Positions 1 through 5,315 of a stretch of DNA of 6,684 nucleotides are shown in pieces (positions within the stretch are counted from its first letter, which is position 1; each line of letters starts with the position of its first letter). A model generated the notes under the pieces. The model did not search any database. It saw only the letters and a list, made by a program, of their open reading frames with translations, and was not told the origin of the DNA. The translations under genes were made by a program, and so were the position numbers. The stretch is from Candidatus Pacearchaeota archaeon (GTDB lineage: Archaea > Nanoarchaeota > Nanoarchaeia > Pacearchaeales > GW2011-AR1). The stretch is from NCBI GenBank assembly GCA_002686195.1, contig NZAS01000001.1, positions 1-6,684 on the forward strand, written 5' to 3'.

Positions 1-445
1 TATTAATACATTTTTTTATCTCATCTAATGTTAAACTTGATGTTGAGAATACCAAATGTTTAAAATTAAATTTATCTAATTTCAAACCATAATCAAATGT
101 CTCCATAGAATAACCACTTAACTTTAAATAATTATATCCCAATGAGTTAAAATAATCATAATGTTCTGTAGAAAAAATTGTTGTCATAGGTTCAACCTTT
201 TTATCTCTACAAATCTCTACAAATCTTTTTTCATCATCATAACTTAATTCTAACCCCTTAAACCTTTTTAATTCATCTTCATATTTTCTAAAATCTTCAT
301 ACTCTTTTCTATAAGTAAATGATTCTGGTTTAATACTTTGTATTTTTATTATATCGGCACCATTTAATGATGCATCTGAAACCATACTTTCTAATAAATC
401 CACATCACCATTATGATTTTGACATAATTCAGCTATTATTTTCAT
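1..445 (-). CDS. neuB: NeuB-type N-acylneuraminate (nonulosonate) synthase, N-terminal part, cut by window edge
   Basis: The first 148 residues are present and the rest lies beyond position 1. The protein opens with MKIIAELCQNHNGD, the family's (I/V)AE(I/L)xxNHxG signature, with E6 and the H11-N12-G13 turn. It continues with NGADIIKIQ at residues 28-36, the β-strand carrying the conserved lysine (K34), then YNYLKLSGYSM around 104-114 and LVFSTSSLTLDEI at 131-143, matching the usual KIxSxE and LSTGMxxxxEI blocks of the TIM barrel. Family members condense a hexosamine-derived sugar (ManNAc, or 2,4-diamino precursors) with phosphoenolpyruvate to give sialic, legionaminic or pseudaminic acid in the cytoplasm. 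Which of these is made here cannot be told. The complete family is usually about 330-350 residues, so over half is missing. The start ATG overlaps the stop of the upstream methyltransferase-like gene (ATGA) and has an AGGAGA ribosome-binding site at 455-460, nine bases upstream. Confidence 0.88.
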   Translation of the reverse strand, partial: MKIIAELCQNHNGDVDLLESMVSDASLNGADIIKIQSIKPESFTYRKEYEDFRKYEDELKRFKGLELSYDDEKRFVEICRDKKVEPMTTIFSTEHYDYFNSLGYNYLKLSGYSMETFDYGLKLDKFNFKHLVFSTSSLTLDEIKKCIN

Positions 446-999
446 AACTTTATGTCTCCTATATTTTTTGTGTAACCTAATCTATCATAATATCCAACTG
501 TTCCTGATCTTCCATCAATAAAAAAAGGAACTTCATATCCAACATATTCAACAATATCTTTTAAATTAAATGTTGTGTTTGGCCCATTTGAGTGATATTC
601 AATTCTAAGATTTGGACCATCTATAATAACAAAATCAACACCTTGAATATCTTCCATTGGATGAATATATCTAACACCAGTACATCCATCTTCGGTTGTT
701 TCTTCCACTTCAACAAAATTTATATTATTATGTTTATTCCAACCCTTTTCTATTGAGTAATTATACCAATATTCTTCACTTTCATAAGCAATAACTTTCC
801 CACCATAATCTAAATAATTAATTAATTCTGTAAGTAAAAAGGTAGATTGCCCTCCACCATACTCAACGACAAACTTTGGTTTGTTTTCTATGATATGATT
901 GATAGCACTCGCGTATTTACCCGAATCAATAAACATATGTTTGATCCAACGAATACCATTATCTTTCATGTGTGTTAAGAATTCATTTATAATTTTCAC
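442..999 (-). CDS. Small class I SAM-dependent methyltransferase-like protein
   Basis: This 185-residue protein has a Rossmann-fold methyltransferase pattern. The strand and glycine loop FVVEYGGGQST is at residues 43-53 (motif I, E46 and G48-G50). VIAYESEEYW at 69-78 has an acidic residue (E73) at the end of β2, where SAM ribose is normally bound. VDFVIIDGP at 121-129 (D127) resembles motif IV of small-molecule and sugar O-methyltransferases. I see no signal peptide or membrane segment, so it should be cytoplasmic. The start is GTG, supported by a GGAG ribosome-binding site at 1005-1008 five bases upstream and by a GTGA overlap with the stop of the dehydrogenase gene. Its own stop overlaps the neuB start. 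A role methylating a sugar or sugar precursor is inferred from the neighbours. The fold is fairly secure, but activity and substrate are not, since the family includes non-catalytic members. Confidence 0.72.
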   Translation of the reverse strand: MKIINEFLTHMKDNGIRWIKHMFIDSGKYASAINHIIENKPKFVVEYGGGQSTFLLTELINYLDYGGKVIAYESEEYWYNYSIEKGWNKHNNINFVEVEETTEDGCTGVRYIHPMEDIQGVDFVIIDGPNLRIEYHSNGPNTTFNLKDIVEYVGYEVPFFIDGRSGTVGYYDRLGYTKNIGDIKL

Positions 1000-1826
1000 A
1001 TTTTCTCCAACACTCGTTTATATGTTTTTTCTTGTGCATCAAGTGTAACACCTGCAATGTGCGGTGTAACAATAACCTTATCATTATTTTTAAAAATAGA
1101 TTCTTTACTATTATATTCTGTTTGTAAAACATCTGTACCATAACCCAACAACCTACCATTTAACAATCCCTTGTTAATATCTTCTTCGTTTACTATTTCA
1201 CCACGAGATGTATTAACTATAAATATATTCTTTTTGAACTTATTTAAAAACTCTTCATTTATCATTTGATAGCTAGTAGGGTTTAAATCTACATGCAATG
1301 AAAGTACTTCACACTTTTCAAATAACTCATCATAACGTTCTTTTGTTTTATCAACTGAAATAACTTCTTTAAATAATGGACTACATAACTCCTCTACCAT
1401 TTGTCCCAATCTGCCATAACCAACAATACCCAATGTTTTATCGTGCAACTCTCTTACAGGTTTTATATGTCTAACAATAGATAAAATTAAATATAAAGTA
1501 TGTTCTGCCGTTGACCAAACATCATCAAGTATTTTATCTCCCCGTAACGATATGATTGGAACTGATTCTACGTCTATATGATTTACTCCTGTTGATGGTG
1601 TAAGAATACATTTTATATCTGTATCTTTTATCAATTCCTCATCTATAACAAATGCTTGATGATTAGGTGCACAAAACAATATATCAAAATTTGATAGATG
1701 TAGTTTTACATCATTATATGTAGGATTAATTAACTCCAACATTTTATAATTCTGTAAAACATGGTTATAAAAATTTGTTAAGTGCCGAATTTTCGTTATA
1801 AATAAAATTCGTTGTGTATCTTCCAT
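996..1826 (-). CDS. D-isomer-specific 2-hydroxyacid dehydrogenase (NAD-dependent)
   Basis: This 276-residue protein carries the full signature of the family. The dinucleotide-binding loop is GIVGYGRLGQ at 133-142 (G136, G138, G141), with D159 at the end of the next strand, which favours NAD over NADP. The catalytic arginine sits in VNTSRGEIV (R208), the glutamate in TDVLQTE (E237) and the histidine in VTPHIAG (H256). TPSTGVNHID at 76-85 is the usual substrate-domain hinge. Relatives oxidise or reduce 2-hydroxy/2-keto acids such as phosphoglycerate, glycerate, erythronate-4-phosphate or lactate. The length is somewhat below the usual 310-330, from a compact N-terminal substrate domain and a short C-terminus. 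The start ATG lies 31 bases inside the upstream gene and has an AAAGG site at 1833-1837, six bases upstream; RILFITKI then forms the first β-strand, so this start is preferred. In this operon it may supply or modify a sugar-acid precursor, but the substrate is unknown. Confidence 0.9.
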   Translation of the reverse strand: MEDTQRILFITKIRHLTNFYNHVLQNYKMLELINPTYNDVKLHLSNFDILFCAPNHQAFVIDEELIKDTDIKCILTPSTGVNHIDVESVPIISLRGDKILDDVWSTAEHTLYLILSIVRHIKPVRELHDKTLGIVGYGRLGQMVEELCSPLFKEVISVDKTKERYDELFEKCEVLSLHVDLNPTSYQMINEEFLNKFKKNIFIVNTSRGEIVNEEDINKGLLNGRLLGYGTDVLQTEYNSKESIFKNNDKVIVTPHIAGVTLDAQEKTYKRVLEKM

Positions 1827-3001
1827 GTCTTACCTTTATCTATTTTACAATTAACCACAAGTATTTTATCATCAAATGTTTTTGCAACCTTTACATCTGC
1901 CCTTGCAAAGAATAAAAACTCATATACTTCTCTATCAATATCTTCTACGATAGAATCATCAATCCACACGGCAAAACCACGATGGTCATTTAATGTTGAG
2001 ATTACATTTTCATCTATTTTTTGTTGTTCTAATACTATTACATTAAATTTAAATTTATCAAGATTATCAAAATAATATTTTTTTGTACCATGTTTTTTGA
2101 TATTTTTTTCATCCTCTAATTTTCCAAAATCAACCAATTCCTTTCTTTTATTTTTAAAATGTTTTTTGATATCTTTTTCAGAATTTGTATAAATAGTAAA
2201 TGGAATTTCATCCCAGATTTGAGCTATATCTTTTCCACTATTAATTGATTGCTCCACATATACTGGTGTATGTAAAAGATCCAAATTATCTATTGTTCTC
2301 CAGCTCCACAATTTTAAAACATTACACTCTGTATTATTATGGAACTTTGTGTAATTTTTAATATCATGTCTATTTCTATCAATCTGTTTCAGTGGATGCG
2401 TAAAATCAAATTTTGAATTTTCTATTGGATAATCTTCAATTAATGGTTTCCAATATTTTACTAAATCAGATATATTAGTTATTCGTTCCATTTCTTGTTC
2501 AAACATACCTTCATAATAATTATTTTTATTAACATAAATAAGTGCATTATTAAGATTTCTTTTCAAAAAAGCTGATGATTCAAATCTTGTATGGCCTGGA
2601 TGGGTAATCAAGCACATTTTACCCGTACCCAATATTTCTTTTGGATTATCAAAATTTATTTTTTGGTTCTCAAAAACTTTAAAACTATGATGTGTTGGAT
2701 GATTAAAACCATCTTGAATAAAAGATTGAACTATATATCTTCGCTGTCTGTGAAGATAACTAAAATCCACAGGATTTATTTTTTGAGAATTTAAATAATC
2801 TGATTCAAGTTCTTTTACCATCTCATTAAAAAATCCGTATTCAGAAAACATCAATTCTGTTCTTGTGTGAATGTTAGTGTCTTTTTGTCTCTTACCATTC
2901 TCCACGTTGAAGTACTGCCATGGAATACTATTAGTATGCCATACCATATGATTTTCAAAAAAAATATCTAACCAATTTTTATTTACATCATCAATATACA
3001 C
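1796..3001 (-). CDS. Unrecognised 401-residue protein of the glycan gene cluster
   Basis: I do not recognise the family. The protein is soluble-looking, rich in aromatic residues, Asn, Lys and His, with no signal peptide or membrane helix. Visible features are MCLITHPGHTRFESSAFL at about 129-146, with a HPGxTR turn after a hydrophobic strand; LKLWSWRTIDNLDLLHTPVYV at about 229-249; a lysine-rich stretch with EKDIKKH (275-281) repeated as EKNIKKH (298-304); and alternating β-like segments near the C-terminus (FNVIVLEQQ, FAVWIDDS, ILVVNCK). The start is GTG: it is preceded directly by an in-frame TAA and has an AGGGAG ribosome-binding site seven bases upstream, so no longer start is possible and the GTG is convincing. 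The next in-frame ATG (residue 19) would remove sequence without better signals. The 3' end overlaps the dehydrogenase start by 31 bases, so the two are probably cotranslated. A glycan-related enzyme or transferase is only a guess from the neighbours. Confidence 0.85.
   Translation of the reverse strand: MYIDDVNKNWLDIFFENHMVWHTNSIPWQYFNVENGKRQKDTNIHTRTELMFSEYGFFNEMVKELESDYLNSQKINPVDFSYLHRQRRYIVQSFIQDGFNHPTHHSFKVFENQKINFDNPKEILGTGKMCLITHPGHTRFESSAFLKRNLNNALIYVNKNNYYEGMFEQEMERITNISDLVKYWKPLIEDYPIENSKFDFTHPLKQIDRNRHDIKNYTKFHNNTECNVLKLWSWRTIDNLDLLHTPVYVEQSINSGKDIAQIWDEIPFTIYTNSEKDIKKHFKNKRKELVDFGKLEDEKNIKKHGTKKYYFDNLDKFKFNVIVLEQQKIDENVISTLNDHRGFAVWIDDSIVEDIDREVYEFLFFARADVKVAKTFDDKILVVNCKIDKGKTWKIHNEFYL
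2090..2111. repeat. 22-bp direct repeat, copy 1 (inside the 401-residue gene)
   Basis: This copy differs from the one at 2159-2180 at a single base. The copies are 69 bases apart, a multiple of three, so both are read in the same frame on the minus strand as EKNIKKH here and EKDIKKH in the other copy. Both are low-complexity and T-rich, so the match may reflect a repeated lysine-rich peptide rather than a DNA-level element. Confidence 0.6.
2159..2180. repeat. 22-bp direct repeat, copy 2 (inside the 401-residue gene)
   Basis: Partner of the copy at 2090-2111, with 21 of 22 bases identical and in the same reading frame. It encodes EKDIKKH at residues 275-281 of the 401-residue protein. Confidence 0.6.
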
Positions 3002-3008
3002 TTAACAA

Positions 3009-3014
3009 CTCCCT
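3009..3014 (-). promoter_or_regulatory. Ribosome-binding site deciding the GTG start of the 401-residue gene
   Basis: The minus strand reads AGGGAG, seven bases before the GTG at 3001-2999. An in-frame TAA directly precedes that GTG, so this site and the stop together fix the start. Confidence 0.7.
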
Positions 3015-3051
3015 AAAGAAATTTTCTGGACACATCTTATTTTATTTAAAT

Positions 3052-3077
3052 AATTTTTCATTTTTTATTAACCATAA
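3052..3077. repeat. Imperfect 26-bp direct repeat, copy 1
   Basis: Shares 17 identical consecutive bases (3055-3071) with 3783-3799. After one inserted A in the other copy, CCATAA follows in both. On the minus strand this copy covers the end and stop of the HAD remnant. The repeat is AT-rich, so part of the match could be chance. Confidence 0.45.
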
Positions 3078-3160
3078 AGTCTTTCAACCTTAAATTGTTC
3101 TACATAACCAATACCAACTTCTTCACAAATTGTTCCATCTATATCTATAACATATTTCAT
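3068..3160 (-). pseudogene. Truncated HAD-superfamily phosphatase gene (motif I only)
   Basis: A 30-codon reading frame begins MKYVIDIDGTICEE. DIDGT is the HAD motif I, with D6 as nucleophile and D8 as acid/base, after a hydrophobic β-strand placed right at the N-terminus as in short sugar- and capsule-associated HAD phosphatases. Such enzymes normally have well over 100 residues. This frame stops at TAA (3070-3068) after FKVERLYG, and only about 66 bases separate it from the next gene, so motifs II to IV cannot be present. Its start is well formed: ATG overlaps the upstream methyltransferase stop as TAATG, and an AGGTGG ribosome-binding site lies eight bases upstream. I read it as the 5' remnant of a gene whose remainder has been deleted. 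A genuine 30-residue peptide is possible but could not have HAD catalysis. The short leftover stretch 3002-3067 contains only tiny frames (a 19-codon one at 3002-3061 and MCPENFFRELLSVY in another frame), possibly further debris. Confidence 0.65.
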
Positions 3161-3789
3161 TAAAATTTCCACCTATATACAGTACGAATACCATCTTTAT
3201 GCTCATTATGCCCATCAATAATCTCTATTGGTTCTACACCACAAGTCCATTCCTTGATAATTTCTCTATCAATTTGATAATGACAATTATTCGTAGGACA
3301 TCCGTTATGTTCTCCCCACATATATGGAAAACTTAAAATTGCATTTTTACTAACTCTCATTACTTCTTTGAATACACTTGCCTGTATATTAGGATAATCT
3401 ACATCATATTTATCTACATTCACAAATACTTTATCATTAATATTCCATAAATGTTCCCAAACTTCTAAAGCTATAAACATATCAAACTGTTTATCTTCAA
3501 ATGGCCATCTTGGTTGTTTAGTTTCCTTCCCACTCCTCGCATCCACCTTGAAAGTTGGGTGTCTAAGGTCTCCTTGAAACACTTCACTATCTTTAATGAC
3601 AAGAAATCCTTCACTTCCAACTTCTATAGAAGTGTTAATATTATCAATTTCATTGCTAAGTATATCTAAAACAACAGAATAATAACTCCACCTGATAGAA
3701 TAAGCTTTGGGTGTCCAATGTTTATGATCGTTATCATCATAACATAATTTTTTAAAATCATCTTGTGTGGATAATTTATCAATTTTCAT
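3160..3789 (-). CDS. SAM-dependent methyltransferase (class I, Methyltransf_11-like)
   Basis: This 209-residue protein shows the order of a class I methyltransferase. SIEVGSEG at 54-61 is motif I (E56, G58, G61), although the usual DxGxGxG glycine pattern is reduced. WPFEDKQFDMFIALEVWEHL at 95-114 is the post-I/motif II region, like the common LPFxDxxFDxVxxxxVxEH. FKEVMRVSKNAILSFPY at 140-156 resembles the motif III strand and loop (ExxRVxxxxxxxxxP). There is no signal peptide or membrane helix. The ATG start has no good ribosome-binding site; it overlaps the end of a 17-codon frame (3779-3832), so translational coupling is possible. Its stop overlaps the start of the HAD remnant (TAATG). Methylation of a sugar or lipid-linked glycan is a reasonable inference from the operon, with the acceptor unknown. 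It could instead be a methyltransferase-fold protein with weakened SAM binding. Confidence 0.8.
   Translation of the reverse strand: MKIDKLSTQDDFKKLCYDDNDHKHWTPKAYSIRWSYYSVVLDILSNEIDNINTSIEVGSEGFLVIKDSEVFQGDLRHPTFKVDARSGKETKQPRWPFEDKQFDMFIALEVWEHLWNINDKVFVNVDKYDVDYPNIQASVFKEVMRVSKNAILSFPYMWGEHNGCPTNNCHYQIDREIIKEWTCGVEPIEIIDGHNEHKDGIRTVYRWKF
3169..3174 (-). promoter_or_regulatory. Ribosome-binding site of the HAD remnant
   Basis: The minus strand reads AGGTGG, eight bases before the ATG at 3160-3158. This is one of the better sites in the window, which argues that the truncated frame starts at a real gene start. Confidence 0.6.
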
Positions 3790-3832
3790 TTTTTATTAAA
3801 CCATAACTTAAATTTGCTATTATATTTTTCAT
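3779..3832 (-). other. 17-codon micro-ORF upstream of and overlapping the methyltransferase start
   Basis: The frame reads MKNIIANLSYGLIKNEN and stops at TGA (3781-3779), 11 bases inside the methyltransferase gene. An AGAGA-like site lies six bases upstream of its ATG, while the methyltransferase itself lacks one, so ribosomes could arrive through this frame. Its last part, YGLIKNE, would also be encoded just after the HAD remnant if one T were restored there, so it may instead be debris of a deleted gene. Very short, so weakly supported. Confidence 0.3.
3781..3806. repeat. Imperfect 26-bp direct repeat, copy 2
   Basis: Near-copy of 3052-3077 in the same orientation, differing by two one-base indels in A/T runs. 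It covers the methyltransferase start codon, whereas copy 1 covers the stop of the HAD remnant. The pair therefore brackets the methyltransferase/HAD segment. Confidence 0.45.
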
Positions 3833-3844
3833 ACTATATCTCTT

Positions 3845-4495
3845 TTATCCATTTTTTGAAATTGGAGGGTAGCCCTTCATAAATTGAAGAGTGTGATGAA
3901 GTTTACGAACCTGTAAATTAAATGGTAACTTGTTAATAACATAAGCGTGAAAATTATGACCACCATGTTTCCCCACATCTAAATTATTTTTAAAATAAAG
4001 TTTCCAACCAGTTGAGTATAGATCAAATGATAGTGATGTTCCCATAAAAAAATGATCTGCTGGAGCATAATAATATCCCTGTTTATCTATTATTAATTTA
4101 TTTTGTATATTTATTTCTATGTCTGTATGTTCTATAACTTTCTCTTTGAAAAAATCAATCAAATCTTTCGATTTAAATATAACTTCACTTCTGGTCCACA
4201 TTACATAATCATAAATAAAATTATTTTCTAATTCATATTTTGATTTTTGTAAATTTACTCTATGAATTGTATATGCTGCTCTATCTGTATTGTTTTTAAA
4301 TTCAATTATATTTGGATCTATAAACTCTCTACCTTGACAAAAATCAAATTGTGATTTATCTTGAAAGTCGTCCCAAGTAGAAACAAAAAAATCAAACTCA
4401 ATGTTATCATTTTGTAACGATTTATAAGTTTTATTTAAAACCTGAAAAGTTCTTGTTTGACCAAAAAAGCATATTGCTACTCTTCTTTTATCCAT
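3845..4495 (-). CDS. Glycosyltransferase-like protein (GQxRTF...FVSTWDD type)
   Basis: I take the ATG at 4495-4493, giving 216 residues; an upstream TTG at 4519 would add eight poorly fitting residues. The protein opens with RRVAICFFGQTRTF (4-17), a β-strand followed by GQxRT, then IEFDFFVSTWDD (32-43), DYVMWTRSEVIF (96-107) and YYYAPADHFFMGTS (141-154). This order (a GQxRxF opening, an F(V/I)xTWD segment, an acidic Y(V/M)xxRxD/E strand, then a D(H/Q)FxxGxS segment) is one I associate with glycosyltransferase-like proteins of bacterial and viral glycan loci; the assignment rests on pattern memory, not a search. It has no membrane segment. The start overlaps the SGNH hydrolase stop by eight bases (ATGGATAA), indicating coupled translation. 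No classic DxD is evident; E104 or D147 could be the metal-contacting residues if it is an active GT-A enzyme. Function as a transferase is moderately likely, donor and acceptor unknown. Confidence 0.62.
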   Translation of the reverse strand: MDKRRVAICFFGQTRTFQVLNKTYKSLQNDNIEFDFFVSTWDDFQDKSQFDFCQGREFIDPNIIEFKNNTDRAAYTIHRVNLQKSKYELENNFIYDYVMWTRSEVIFKSKDLIDFFKEKVIEHTDIEINIQNKLIIDKQGYYYAPADHFFMGTSLSFDLYSTGWKLYFKNNLDVGKHGGHNFHAYVINKLPFNLQVRKLHHTLQFMKGYPPISKNG

Positions 4496-5162
4496 AAGTT
4501 TTAACCAAATCCTTTCCAAGTTTTATATGATATTCTTTATTTGGATGACCACCACTGTAGCTACGATATTCTTTAATATATTTACCCCAATAGTTATGTC
4601 CACCAGGCTTATACCAATTTAATCTTTCGTCAAGGTTATTCAATGCTTTTATCATTTTGGGATTTGTCAGTGCATAAAAATAAATAATATTAGAATTTAA
4701 ACTTTTTACATAGGTTTGTAGTAAATCTGCTTTCATAAATAGTTTTTCTTTTTCTATATCATCACTATAAAAGTAACCATATTCAATATCGTTCCAAGTT
4801 TTTATCATTTTTTTATCAACATTTTTGTAAAAGTGATTTAGTTCAACGCTTCCTAACTTACTATACCCAATCCATCTTTTTTCATAATCAAAATATAAAT
4901 CTTTTCTGTGTAAGTTTGTAAATCCAATTAAAAACAAAGTGTATTTCATTTTTTTAGGATTTTCCTGTATCCACTCATAAATTTTTCTAAATGCTCTATC
5001 ATTAGAACCCCCACTTTTTGCTAAATTAATATCTTGTGCACTAAGTCCGTCAGCTAATATTTTAGAAAATCTATATTTTAGTCTATCACTTTTGTCGTTT
5101 GACATACAGGCTCCGTCTGAAAAACTACAACCACTCGTAACTACATATTTAATCTTGTTCAC
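4488..5162 (-). CDS. SGNH/GDSL-family hydrolase-like protein
   Basis: This 224-residue protein has the four landmarks of the SGNH fold: VVTSGCSFSDG at 7-17 (block I, nucleophile S13), NLAKSGGSNDR at 46-56 (block II glycine, G51 or G52), LFLIGFTN at 76-83 (block III asparagine, N83) and GGHPNKEYHIKLG at 204-216 (block V histidine, H206). The position three before the histidine is S203 rather than the usual aspartate of DxxH, so a Ser-His dyad or a changed activity is possible. Relatives act as esterases, acetylhydrolases or sometimes acyltransferases on sugars, so O-acyl editing of the glycan is a plausible role. No signal peptide or transmembrane helix is evident, suggesting a cytoplasmic enzyme. 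The GTG start has a GAGGA site at 5171-5175 eight bases upstream and forms a GTGA overlap with the true stop of the frameshifted gene before it. Its own stop overlaps the glycosyltransferase-like start. Confidence 0.76.
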   Translation of the reverse strand: MNKIKYVVTSGCSFSDGACMSNDKSDRLKYRFSKILADGLSAQDINLAKSGGSNDRAFRKIYEWIQENPKKMKYTLFLIGFTNLHRKDLYFDYEKRWIGYSKLGSVELNHFYKNVDKKMIKTWNDIEYGYFYSDDIEKEKLFMKADLLQTYVKSLNSNIIYFYALTNPKMIKALNNLDERLNWYKPGGHNYWGKYIKEYRSYSGGHPNKEYHIKLGKDLVKTYG

Positions 5163-5315
5163 TTAAATATTCCTCTAAATGCTTGTTTCATTTTTTCTCC
5201 CCACAAATACATCTGCCCTTCTACAACGCCCCATTGTTTTAAATTCTGTTAAATTAAAACTAAATTCATCAAAATTTTTTATATCTTTGTATACATCAGT
5301 TTTCCATTTTATCAT
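5159..5315 (-). pseudogene. Small unrecognised gene interrupted by a one-base frameshift (51 codons when corrected)
   Basis: The first frame starts at ATG 5315-5313 with a GAGG site seven bases upstream and reads MIKWKTDVYKDIKNFDEFSF, then NLTEF, before running into an unnatural tail and a TAG at 5177-5175. From about 5240 the next frame (+1) reads QWGVVEGQMYLWGEKMK followed by QAFRGIFK and a TGA at 5161-5159, which overlaps the SGNH GTG start as GTGA. Removing one A from the AAAA run at 5237-5240, or one G from the GGGG run at 5229-5232, joins the two into a continuous 51-residue protein that uses both the good start and the operon-style stop. The corrected protein is small, hydrophilic, rich in aromatic and charged residues, and has no membrane segment. 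I do not recognise it. The cause may be a sequencing or assembly error, a real mutation, or less likely a +1 recoding site. Without correction the first frame alone is a 46-residue ORF (5175-5315). Confidence 0.7.
5171..5175 (-). promoter_or_regulatory. Ribosome-binding site of the SGNH hydrolase GTG start
   Basis: The minus strand reads GAGGA, eight bases before GTG 5162-5160. It supports that start, as no upstream in-frame ATG has comparable signals. Confidence 0.65.

Noticed and set aside
203..226. Tandem 10-bp unit (ATCTCTACAA) repeated 2.4 times
   Set aside because: It falls inside the neuB coding sequence, encodes ordinary family-like residues, and has too few copies to suggest a functional repeat.
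1812..2075. Plus-strand ORF of 87 codons
   Set aside because: It lies wholly opposite the 401-residue gene. Its translation is a Ser/Thr/Leu-rich composition typical of an antisense shadow and shows no motif.
2591..2794. Plus-strand ORF of 67 codons
   Set aside because: Antisense shadow of the 401-residue gene. No supporting ribosome-binding site or domain, and no other plus-strand gene exists in the window.
3002..3067. 19-codon ORF ending directly at the GTG of the 401-residue gene, as a possible regulatory leader peptide
   Set aside because: No ribosome-binding site, no codon bias or attenuator-like hairpin visible, and the region looks like debris left by the HAD truncation.
3833..3844. 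Possible terminator or promoter between the glycosyltransferase-like gene and the micro-ORF/methyltransferase
   Set aside because: The gap is only 12 bases, with no GC-rich hairpin followed by a T-run on the transcribed strand and no recognisable -35/-10 pair beyond random AT-rich matches.
4496..4519. TTG-started extension adding eight residues (MERIWLKL) to the glycosyltransferase-like protein
   Set aside because: The ATG at 4495 puts the first β-strand near the N-terminus as expected and gives a tidy overlap with the upstream stop. The TTG start has no visible ribosome-binding site.
5234..5248. Programmed -1 ribosomal frameshift at the TTTAAAAC sequence
   Set aside because: Joining the two frames needs a +1 shift (or loss of one base), not -1, so the slippery-looking heptamer does not give the observed downstream frame.
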